DNA of 64,000 nucleotides from NCBI GenBank assembly GCA_963758025.1, contig CAVWUA010000018.1, positions 3,429 through 67,428 of the forward strand, in the 5' to 3' direction. This DNA comes from CAVWUA01 sp963758025. GTDB lineage: Bacteria > Planctomycetota > Planctomycetia > Isosphaerales > Isosphaeraceae. Positions 30,170-37,840 of the stretch are shown one piece after another. The notes below the pieces were generated by a model, which made no database searches, had not been told where the DNA came from, and worked only from the letters and a program-made list of their open reading frames with translations. Position 1 is the first letter of the stretch. The number at the start of each line of letters is the position of its first letter. The position numbers were made by a program, and so were the translations under genes.

Positions 30170-31879
30170 TCAGTCCCGTCCATGCCGCAGTGCTCGGCCG
30201 GGGAGCTTGCCGGTGTGCGTGCCGTGCTCCAGCACGACCTGGCCGTTGACGATCACGTATTCGATTCCTTCGGGATAATGGAACGGTTCCAGATAGGTGG
30301 CGCGGTCGATCACGCGGTCCGGGTCGAAGATGGTCACGTCGGCGAACAGGCCGGGACGCAGCAGGCCGCGATCGACGATCCCGATCTTGGCCGCGTTCTG
30401 CGAGGTCATCTTTCGCACGGCTTCTTCCAGCCGGAGCAGGCCGCGCTCGCGGACATAGACGCCGAGCACGCGGGGGAACGTGCCGAAGTTGCGAGGGTGC
30501 GGGTGCCCGCGCCGCAAGGGGCCTTCCGCCGCGTAGGCGGAGCCGTCGGAGCCGATCGAACACCACGGCTGCGACATCGCCAGGTTCATGTCCTCCTCGG
30601 TGTGGTGCGCGTAGATCGTGCCGACCGAGCCGCCTTCCTCGATCAGGAGGTCGAACAGGACGTCCAGGGGGTCGGGGGGCGGCTGAACCCCCTCGGTGCG
30701 ACGGGCGAGCACGACATCCATCGTCTGGCCCTCGAACGCGCGGTTCGGCGCGCTGAGCTTCGCGCTGATGAGCATCCGGCTCCAGTCTCCGCCGACGGCG
30801 AGATAATGGTTGTACCAGCCGGGGAGGCCCCCCTTGATGTCGCGCTTCATCCGTTCGCGTGCTTGCGGGTCCTTCAGCCGGGCGAGCAGGGCGTCACGAC
30901 CCCCTTCGTGAGCCCAGGGGGGGACGATGCTCACGAGGTCGTTGTTGCCTCGCGTGTAGGGATAGACGTTGGCTTGCACGTTGACGCCCCGCCGGCGCGC
31001 GGCGTCGATCAGGGCGATGATCTCGTCCATGCGGCCCCAAAGGGTCTGCTCGGCGATCTTGAGGTGGATGATGTCCACCGGAATCCCCGCCCGCTCGCCG
31101 ATGGCGATGGCCTCCCGCACGGCGTCGAGCACGGTCAGCCCCTCGTCGCGGATGTGCGACGAGTAGATCCCGCCGTGCGTCTTCACCACGCCACCGAGCC
31201 GGACCAGGTCGTCCGTCGTGACGTTCAATTCCTGCGGGTGGGCGAGCATCGTCGAGAGGCCATAGGCCCCCTCGCGCATGGCTTCGTCGAGCAGGGTTTC
31301 CATCTCGTGCAACTCTGCTTCGGAAGGGCGATCGAACGAGTCCCCCATGACGCAGCCGAGCAGGTTCCCCAGGCCGACGTACGAGGCGACGTTCGTGGCG
31401 ATCTCCGCGCGTTCGAGGGCGTCGAGGTAGTCTCCCAGGGTGATCAGCCGGACGACCTCGCCGTCGATCGTGACCTCGTGCGGAGGGAGTTTCCCCGTGT
31501 GGGGACCGCCCGAGGAATGCTCGCCGAGAACCTCCGTCGTCACCCCCTGGCGGATCTTGCTCTGCGCCTTGCCGTCCTCGAACAGGAGCCAGTCGGAATG
31601 CGAGTGAATGTCGATGAAGCCGGGGGCGACGACCAGTCCCTTCGCGTCGATCTCGCGGCGTGCCTCGGCCTTCGGGTCGATGTGGCCGATCGCGGCGATC
31701 CGGTCATCGCGGATCGCCACGTCACCGACAAACCAGGGGTTGCCGGTCCCATCGACGATGCGGCCGTTGCGGATCAACAGGTCGTAGGGGGCCTCATCGC
31801 CCCGCGCGGGAATGGCTGTCAGGAGCAGGGTCAGCGCCATGCCGAATCCGAGGAGATGCTGCCCTCGCCGGGTCTTCAT
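30170..31879 (-). CDS. Secreted N-acyl-D-amino-acid deacylase-type amidohydrolase
   Basis: 569 residues. Signal peptide LLGFGMALTLLLTAIPARGDE. The metal-dependent hydrolase signature is clear: VVAPGFIDIHSHSDW (HxH metal ligands), then SSHIRDEG, VDIIHLKIAE and GTIYAHHTEEDM. The end GLLRPGLFADVTIFDPDRVIDRATYLEPFHYPEGIEYVIVNGQVV is typical of D-aminoacylase/dihydroorotase-like enzymes. It probably hydrolyses N-acyl-D-amino acids or related amides outside the cytoplasm. Start ATG at 31879 with GGGAG upstream; longer frames add unconserved residues. It is divergent from the DUF1501 gene. Confidence 0.9.
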   Translation of the reverse strand: MKTRRGQHLLGFGMALTLLLTAIPARGDEAPYDLLIRNGRIVDGTGNPWFVGDVAIRDDRIAAIGHIDPKAEARREIDAKGLVVAPGFIDIHSHSDWLLFEDGKAQSKIRQGVTTEVLGEHSSGGPHTGKLPPHEVTIDGEVVRLITLGDYLDALERAEIATNVASYVGLGNLLGCVMGDSFDRPSEAELHEMETLLDEAMREGAYGLSTMLAHPQELNVTTDDLVRLGGVVKTHGGIYSSHIRDEGLTVLDAVREAIAIGERAGIPVDIIHLKIAEQTLWGRMDEIIALIDAARRRGVNVQANVYPYTRGNNDLVSIVPPWAHEGGRDALLARLKDPQARERMKRDIKGGLPGWYNHYLAVGGDWSRMLISAKLSAPNRAFEGQTMDVVLARRTEGVQPPPDPLDVLFDLLIEEGGSVGTIYAHHTEEDMNLAMSQPWCSIGSDGSAYAAEGPLRRGHPHPRNFGTFPRVLGVYVRERGLLRLEEAVRKMTSQNAAKIGIVDRGLLRPGLFADVTIFDPDRVIDRATYLEPFHYPEGIEYVIVNGQVVLEHGTHTGKLPGRALRHGRD

Positions 31880-32036
31880 CAGGGTTCTCCCTTCGCGTCG
31901 AGCCGTCATGTGGAATCGCGTTCGTGTGCGCCAGGATAGCCGCCGGACGCGGGCGTTGAAAGAATGTTGCACCTTGTTGCGGCGGGGATCGCGGGATACC
32001 ATCGGAGAAGCCGAAACCCGAGCCGGAGGACCACCG

Positions 32037-33524
32037 ATGAACGCGCGACGGCCGACTTTCGCCGATCCGAGTTGTGGACGGTTTCCCCGCCGGGCGTTCC
32101 TGGCCGACCTGGGCATGGGGTTGACCGGGCTGGCGCTCGGCACGTTGCTTCAGCGCGACGGCATCGTCCGCGCGGCGGACGACGCGACGAGCCACCTCGG
32201 CCCGCATTTCGCCCCCCGAGCCAAGCGCGTCATCTGGCTGTTCATGATTGGCGGGGTCAGCCACGTCGAGAGTTTCGACCCCAAGCCGGCTCTGACCCGG
32301 TTCGCCGGAAAGACGATCGCCGAGACGCCGCACAGCGACGTGCTCGACTCCCCCTACAACAAGCAGAACCTCCGCGAGCTGGTCGAGGGTCTGCATCCGA
32401 TCCAGCCGAAGATCCTGCCGCTTCAGGTCGGCTTCCAGAAGCGGGGCCAGAGCGGGATCGAGATCAGCGACTGGTGGCCCTACCTGGCCGGGTGCATCGA
32501 CGATATCGCGGTCGTTCGCTCGATGTGGACGACCGATAACGACCACGGCGCCCAGCTTCAGTTCCACACCGGGCGGCATATCCTCGAAGGGCCGTATCCG
32601 ACGATCGGCTCGTGGGTCCATTACGGGCTGGGCTCGTTGAACGACGACCTGCCGAGCTTTGTCGTCCTGGGCAACCCGATCGCCGATTGTTGCGGCGGGA
32701 ACAACGGCCAGGGGGCCGGCTATCTCGGACCCGAGCACGACGGCGTGCGACTGGATGTCGATCCGCAAAACCCGTTGCCCTACGGCACGCCCGGCAAGGG
32801 GGTCTTCCGCGAGGAACAGGAAGCCGAGCTTGCGCTGCTTGGCCGACTGAACCGGATGTCGGCCGTGGCCTATCCCGACGATCCGGCGCTCCGGGCCAGG
32901 ATCAACTCCTACGAGCTGGCCGCCCGGATGCAAATGGCCGTGCCCGAGGTCGTTCGCTTCGACGACGAGACGCCGGAGACGCAATCCCTCTATGGTCTGG
33001 ACCAGGACCAAACGCGATCGTTCGGCCAGTTGTGCCTGGCGGCTCGCCGTCTGGCCGAGCGTGGGGTGCGGTTCACGCAGGTCTTCCACGGCTCCAACGG
33101 CGGTGCCGGCGCGTGGGACGCGCACGGCAACCTGAAAGGGGGCCATAGTCAGCTCTGCGGGGAGGTCGATCGGCCGATCGCGGGCCTGCTCCAGGACCTC
33201 AAGCGCCGGGGTTTGCTTGACGAAACCGTCGTGGTCTGGGCGACCGAGTTCGGCCGCACGCCCGGGAGCCAGGGGTCGGACGGCCGCGACCATCACCCCT
33301 ACGGCTTCTCGGTCTGGATGGCGGGCGGCGGGATCAAGGGGGGCGTCGTCCACGGCGCGACCGACGAGCTGGGCTTCCACGCCGTCGAGCACCGCCACTA
33401 CGTCACCGACATCCACGCCACGCTCCTCCAGCAACTCGGCCTCGACCCTCGCCGCCTGGACGTTCCCGGACAGAAGCGCCTGGAGATCGACTACGGCCGT
33501 CCGATCCGGGAAATCATCGCGTAG
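32037..33524 (+). CDS. DUF1501 protein with twin-arginine signal
   Basis: 495 residues. N-terminal Tat-type signal FPRRAFLADLGMGLTGLALGTLL. Family marks: KRVIWLFMIGGVSHVESFDPKP near residue 62, GIEISDWWPYLAGCIDDIAVVRSM, WDAHGNL, VVWATEFGRTPGSQG.DGRDHHP, and the end LLQQLGLDPRRLDVPG. DUF1501 proteins are sulfatase/alkaline-phosphatase-like and in Planctomycetes are usually paired with a DUF1549/DUF1553 cytochrome-type gene, which is not present here. GGAGGA precedes the ATG. Its last codons are duplicated about 580 bases downstream. Confidence 0.93.
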   Translation: MNARRPTFADPSCGRFPRRAFLADLGMGLTGLALGTLLQRDGIVRAADDATSHLGPHFAPRAKRVIWLFMIGGVSHVESFDPKPALTRFAGKTIAETPHSDVLDSPYNKQNLRELVEGLHPIQPKILPLQVGFQKRGQSGIEISDWWPYLAGCIDDIAVVRSMWTTDNDHGAQLQFHTGRHILEGPYPTIGSWVHYGLGSLNDDLPSFVVLGNPIADCCGGNNGQGAGYLGPEHDGVRLDVDPQNPLPYGTPGKGVFREEQEAELALLGRLNRMSAVAYPDDPALRARINSYELAARMQMAVPEVVRFDDETPETQSLYGLDQDQTRSFGQLCLAARRLAERGVRFTQVFHGSNGGAGAWDAHGNLKGGHSQLCGEVDRPIAGLLQDLKRRGLLDETVVVWATEFGRTPGSQGSDGRDHHPYGFSVWMAGGGIKGGVVHGATDELGFHAVEHRHYVTDIHATLLQQLGLDPRRLDVPGQKRLEIDYGRPIREIIA

Positions 33525-34260
33525 CGCCGCCGGGCCGACGGTCCGCGTGTCGAGTGGGCATCGCGCCCACCATCTGGGGATCGGTGGGCGGTGCCCACCC
33601 TACAAGGCTGGCGATTTCCGCTCGGTGCGCTGGTTCCAAAGCGATCGGAGCGAGTTGACCCGCTTGTCAAGACCCGTCGGAGTCGTCATTCTATTCGGCG
33701 GGGGGAACGACTGCGCGTTTCAGGAGGCCCCCATGCCGAAGACCCTGGTGAAGTGTTCCTTGCCCTATTGCGAGGAGGAAGCAACCACAAAAATCGCTGC
33801 CCCCTGGGTTTATGGTCGCTTCGAGGAATTGAAGACCTACGGTTACGCCTGCGCCGACCATGTCGATGAGGTCGTGGATCGGGCTGGTGATCGCCCCAAG
33901 CCTCCCCTCGCCGAGGGCGAGAGCCTGGGGGAAATCGGAACCTACGCCCTTTCCCACTGATCGGCCCCCGAGTCCCCGGCCCTCTCCTCGGTCGGGGCCT
34001 CCCACTCCTCTCCTCCTGGCATGGACCCTCGCCGTCTGGACGTTCCCGGACGGAAGCACCGGGAGATCGACTACGGCCGTCCGATTCGGGAAAACATCGC
34101 GTCGCGCCGCCGGACCGCGCCTGGTTCCGAAGCGACCGGAGCGGGTTGACTCGCCTGTCAAGACCGGGCGAAGTCGTCATTCGATTTGGCGGGGGGCGGG
34201 GGAACGACGCACGTTTCAGGAGGCCCTCATGGCGAAGACCCTGGTGAAGTGTTCCTTGCC
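33443..34260 (+). repeat. Diverged tandem duplication of DUF1501 tail plus small gene
   Basis: The stretch from the DUF1501 3' end through the start of the small gene (33443-33766) recurs, with substitutions and a deletion, at about 34022-34260. Matching landmarks are GACCCTCGCCG.CTGGACGTT, GATCGACTACGGCCGTCCGAT, CTGGTTCC.AAGCGA.CGGAGCG and TTTCAGGAGGCCC.CATG. The second copy includes a headless DUF1501 tail (DPRRLDVPG). Confidence 0.8.
33733..33960 (+). CDS. Small Cys/His protein (zinc-ribbon-like), unknown
   Basis: 75 residues starting MPKTLVKCSLPYCEEEATTK. Two pairs of possible metal ligands are visible: C8 and C13 in KCSLPYC, and C40/H43 in YACADHVDEV. The C-terminus is GEIGTYALSH. CAGGAGG lies just upstream of ATG 33733. 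A truncated paralogue sits at 34229 and a C-terminal fragment at 36988, so this is a locally duplicated family. I do not recognise a named domain; structural zinc binding is an inference. Confidence 0.7.
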   Translation: MPKTLVKCSLPYCEEEATTKIAAPWVYGRFEELKTYGYACADHVDEVVDRAGDRPKPPLAEGESLGEIGTYALSH

Positions 34261-34357
34261 CGATTGCCCCGATTCGTGGTACGCAAAGGCCTGCGGGCAC
34301 AAGGGGTTAACGCTTCGCTTGGCGCCATTCTTGAATGTCCCCTTTTCTCACAGTTGA
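34229..34357 (+). CDS. Truncated paralogue of the small Cys/His protein
   Basis: 43 residues: MAKTLVKCSLPDC matches the start of the protein at 33733, then the sequence diverges (PDSWYAKACGHKG keeps a Cys and His) and ends early in VPFSHS. It has the same AGGAGG leader. It arose by the local duplication and may be a decaying copy or a compact four-ligand version (C8, C13, C21, H23). Confidence 0.55.
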   Translation: MAKTLVKCSLPDCPDSWYAKACGHKGLTLRLAPFLNVPFSHS

Positions 34358-34395
34358 CCAGGAAACCTGGGTCGCCTCGGAAGAATGGATCACCG

Positions 34396-34539
34396 ATGCC
34401 GACGCTCACCGTCGAATATCGCGACGAGAACGAACGGCTGGTCCTGGTGCAGGGCATCGCTTGGATCGGACCAGGTGAAATCCGGCATCAGTTCATTTAT
34501 TCAACCAAAAATGAACTGATGCCGGATTTCCGCCCGTGA
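34396..34539 (+). CDS. Short ORF ending in a large inverted repeat, doubtful gene
   Basis: 47 residues, MPTLTVEYRDENERLVLVQG onward, with protein-like composition in the first half. The second half is encoded by an inverted repeat (34477-34530), so the C-terminus may not be original. No strong ribosome-binding site. Function unknown. Confidence 0.4.
   Translation: MPTLTVEYRDENERLVLVQGIAWIGPGEIRHQFIYSTKNELMPDFRP
34477..34530. terminator. Perfect 22-bp inverted repeat between convergent genes
   Basis: Arms 34477-34498 and 34509-34530 are perfect complements (GAAATCCGGCATCAGTTC...), with a 10-base loop. It lies just before the stop of the minus-strand Hint-domain gene. Without a T-run it may be a transcription end or an inserted palindrome. 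Confidence 0.6.
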
Positions 34540-34542
34540 AGC

Positions 34543-36567
34543 CTACCGCCCCGACACGGCCAGAGACGGCACGCGGTCGAACGAGGCAGCGTCCGGGTGA
34601 GGAGAGGGAAGGGTGTTGTCGTGAACGAGCATCGAAGTACGACCCACGAAGTACGTCCGCGAACGGGCCACGTCGAGGTTGTACACCGGCTGGACTGAGG
34701 CCGCGTCGATGGCCGTGATGCGCGAAGGACCAGAGAGCGTGCGCAAGGCGTCGCCTGGGCTCAGATCGCGCGCCATCGACCAGCCACGACCCGCGACCCA
34801 GAAACGGTGAAACCGGCTGGCGACGACGTTGTCGCCGTTGGCCAGAGCGATTCGTAGGGTGGCGTCCGGGGGATTGTGATGCACGACGACGATCGGCTGA
34901 TACGAGAGGCCGCCCGTCGTGACGTCCTGGCTGAGTACCTGATCGCCGACCCGCAGCGTCTCGATCGGCCGAGAGCCGGTGATCGTCAGCACGGGTGTCC
35001 CGGCGGCGAAGCAACTGACGATCACCGGCGTCGGAAGGTAGGGCGTCGCGTTCGTGGCCAACATCGCCTTCGGCGGCGGGGTGTAGCGGTAGCCGATTTT
35101 TTCGTAGTACCACGTGCGCCAGCCATCTTCGTCGTCGTCGCGAAGGTTTCCCGGCGCGTCGAGCGCCGTCACCAAGGCTTCGGAAATGCGCCGGTTCAGC
35201 TCGATGGCCTGAGCGATCGATGTCTCGATGTCGTTGATATCGACGATCAGGCGCTGGCGTGCGAGCGCGCTCTTGAGGTTCGCGGCGGCGACCATCTCGG
35301 CGGCCCGTTGCTCGCCGTTGCGCAGGGTCTGAACCTCGCGCAGGAGGCCCGTCGAGGAATCGGCGTGGCGGAGGACCGACCGGACCTCGGAGCTGTTGAC
35401 CAGCGACGGCAGGCCGTCGGGCCCGTAGCCGAAGTAGCCGTGAAAATTCGACGCGAGGCGGAACGGGGCCGGGGCCTTGTAGCTGCGGACGAGATGGAAC
35501 CGTGGCGAATCGATGACGAGATAGCCTTCCGTCCCAGGGCCTCGCGGCGGCTCCGCCCGGTACGTCCAGGGGGTATGGATCAAGTTGACCAGGATCTCGG
35601 CATAGTCGCGCGGCTCACGCCCTTGGAGCGACAGGGAGGCGTCGTGGCGGATCTGGGCGGTATCGCCGTAAACCGACAGGGCCCCCAGATTCTTCGTCGC
35701 CGCCGGCGCGTCGATCTGGCCCAGCAACCGGACCGCCAGCGCTTGCCCGGCGGGGGACTTCTCGGCGAAGAGGCGCATGATCGACGGCACGGCGCGGGGA
35801 TCGGTGACCGTGTCGAACTGAGCCAGGGCCTCGTCCCGCGTCTTCGGGTCGTCGAGGTGGCCGGCCCATTTCTGAAGCAGGGGTGCCCAGTATCGGTCGG
35901 CATGCTTCTGCGCGGCCTCCTCTTTCTCGGAGGCGGCGATTTGCTCGTGGCTCATCCAGTGGCCGTCGTGCCGGATGTAACCCAGATGACGCCAGGTTGC
36001 GTCGTTGTACGGGTCGATGTGGACGGCGGCGGTGAAGCTGGCCAGCGCCTCGGCCTTCAGGCCATTCTGCTCGCACCAGAGCCCGAGCTTGATATACTCG
36101 GGCGCGAGCTTCCGGTCGATCCTGGCCCGGAACTTCCGTGCCAGATCGACCAGCCCGCGCTCATCTAGCCGGCTTCCCCCCTCTGCTTCGTAATCGGCCA
36201 ACTGGTAGATCTTCTCGCGGCGGGCGTTGTACTCGGCGAGCTTCGCGTTCAGAGCCTCGTCCGCCTTGATCCGCGCGGCCACTTGCTCGGGGGTCTCCCA
36301 GTGCCCGTCATGTTCAATCTGGCATCGCAAGCCCCGAGCAGTGGGGTCTTTCGGGTCCGCCTTGACGGCCTTTGCCAGCAACGCGTCTCGGTCTTCGTCC
36401 AGCCCTCGGGCTTCGCACCAGAGGGCCAGCGGCACCAACTTTTTCGCATCGTCGCCCGCGGCAGCCTTAGCCGCTTCATAACGCTTCATCTCGCCAGGCT
36501 TGAGCGATTCCTGCGGTGGGGGGGTGAAAACCAGCAGAAGAGGAATCGCGAGCAGGGTGTAACCCAT
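34543..36567 (-). CDS. Secreted protein with TPR-like repeats and C-terminal Hint domain
   Basis: 674 residues from ATG 36567 (AGGAGG seven bases upstream). Signal peptide GYTLLAIPLLLVFTPP. Residues ~20-210 are helical and TPR-like (ALWCEARGLDEDRDALL, LGLWCEQNGLKAEALASFTAAVHIDPYN, with DGHW repeats). A ~200-residue middle follows. The C-terminal ~150 residues are a Hint (intein/hedgehog) domain: SCFAAGTPVLTITGSRPIE with the nucleophile Cys, HRFWVAGRGW, and the end YFVGRTSMLVHDN, with only about 20 residues after it. In polymorphic toxins a Hint domain releases a C-terminal effector; here the tail is too short for one, so self-cleavage or anchoring is more likely. Confidence 0.85.
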   Translation of the reverse strand: MGYTLLAIPLLLVFTPPPQESLKPGEMKRYEAAKAAAGDDAKKLVPLALWCEARGLDEDRDALLAKAVKADPKDPTARGLRCQIEHDGHWETPEQVAARIKADEALNAKLAEYNARREKIYQLADYEAEGGSRLDERGLVDLARKFRARIDRKLAPEYIKLGLWCEQNGLKAEALASFTAAVHIDPYNDATWRHLGYIRHDGHWMSHEQIAASEKEEAAQKHADRYWAPLLQKWAGHLDDPKTRDEALAQFDTVTDPRAVPSIMRLFAEKSPAGQALAVRLLGQIDAPAATKNLGALSVYGDTAQIRHDASLSLQGREPRDYAEILVNLIHTPWTYRAEPPRGPGTEGYLVIDSPRFHLVRSYKAPAPFRLASNFHGYFGYGPDGLPSLVNSSEVRSVLRHADSSTGLLREVQTLRNGEQRAAEMVAAANLKSALARQRLIVDINDIETSIAQAIELNRRISEALVTALDAPGNLRDDDEDGWRTWYYEKIGYRYTPPPKAMLATNATPYLPTPVIVSCFAAGTPVLTITGSRPIETLRVGDQVLSQDVTTGGLSYQPIVVVHHNPPDATLRIALANGDNVVASRFHRFWVAGRGWSMARDLSPGDALRTLSGPSRITAIDAASVQPVYNLDVARSRTYFVGRTSMLVHDNTLPSPHPDAASFDRVPSLAVSGR

Positions 36568-36987
36568 GTGTCGGCCTCCTGGTTTCACGCAATTTTGACT
36601 TTGACGTTTGGTTCCCAAGGGTTTCCGATGTGCTCAACGGAGGCCCGAAGCCTTCCGTCATCCTCCAGTTTATCGCCGCGACCGGAAGAAAAACCAGCGC
36701 TTTCCCGACGCCGAACGGCCGATGGGGGAAACCTGGGGCTTCTCGCTGGTCTCCACCAACCCCTGATCTCAAGCGACCTGAGGAGTCCGTTGCCCGCCGC
36801 GACGGGTGGCACTGTCGTCGTTTGCCACTGGCTCCGCCCAGTACGGTCCGGAAAAACCTTCACAAGATCTTCACTTGCGCCAGGACCTGGATTTGGCCAT
36901 GATCTCTTCCTGGCCAAACGACTGAGACCTCCCTCGCAACGACGGTGGGCGTCGACCGTCCAGACTCAGGCGGTCGAGGGATGGAAA
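36568..36987. other. Gap with no recognised gene
   Basis: Between the Hint gene start and the small-protein remnant at 36988. Several short frames exist on both strands, but none has a good ribosome-binding site or protein-like pattern. Confidence 0.4.
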
Positions 36988-37078
36988 AAGGGGAACATCG
37001 GAACCTACGCCCTTTCCCACTGATCGGCCCCCGAGTCCCCGGGCCCTCTCCTCGGTCAGGGCCTCCCACTCCTCTCCG
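36988..37078 (+). pseudogene. 3' remnant of the small Cys/His gene
   Basis: Encodes only the last residues (IGTYALSH, stop at 37021-37023) of the protein at 33733, followed by about 55 bases of its downstream region (TGATCGGCCCCCGAGTCCCC...CTCCTCGGTC). The 5' part is missing or unrecognisable. Confidence 0.65.
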
Positions 37079-37840
37079 TCATGGGAGTTACGCAGCGAAG
37101 AGGTGGGCATTGCCCACCCTGCGCAGAGAACGCAGACCACCGCGTGTCTCGGAACGTGGGACGACCAACGGCGTCACTCCTCAATCCATCAAGCATTCCC
37201 GCAGGCCCATTTCCCAGCCGGGATACGGACGTGGTTCACGCTGCGCGAATCGCATGATAAATGACGGAATTGTTAACGTAATTTCCTGATTCCGTGGTTA
37301 CGTTCATCGCTCAACGATCGATAAGGCGACTCGCCAAATAACACTGTCCCACATCAGGAAAACAGACAATTTCTTCTGGCGAGACCCCAACGTGGGCTTT
37401 TCCGCAGGCCGCCGCGCTTGATGCCGCGCACGGTGATGCGCTCCCTTGCCGAATGTTTCGTTCGCGTGACAGGGTGGTTTAGTTCGATTGCGGAAAATGA
37501 ATCTTTTTCTGTTGACTGGGTATTATGATAAGGTTAGGTATTATAGGTAATCTATCAGCCAGGGTGAGTTCTGGTCGATGTTTTCTTGACCACGGCGAGC
37601 TGAACTCGCGAACCCGAGGCGATGAGATCCGCTCGAAGAGCGTCCCGATTCGTTCGGAAGCTTCCTGAGAAGAGGCGATGTCCGTGATCGTGGCGTGGGG
37701 AATTCCGACGGATCGACAAGGTCGGCGTCCCAGGGATGTGAGGACGGAAGCGGCCGACTGGATCGTCGCGGTTCTCGGGGTGGTGAGATCCCGAGGGCCC
37801 CGTGCAACGTGGGATTATGCACTCAAAACAGGGGTCAATT
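37079..37840. other. Long leader region before the surface protein gene
   Basis: About 760 bases without a convincing gene. From about 37255 to 37550 it is clearly less GC-rich than the surroundings and probably holds the promoter. A GTGGGCATTGCCCACCCT palindrome lies at 37102-37119, similar to one near 33578-33600. Confidence 0.5.
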
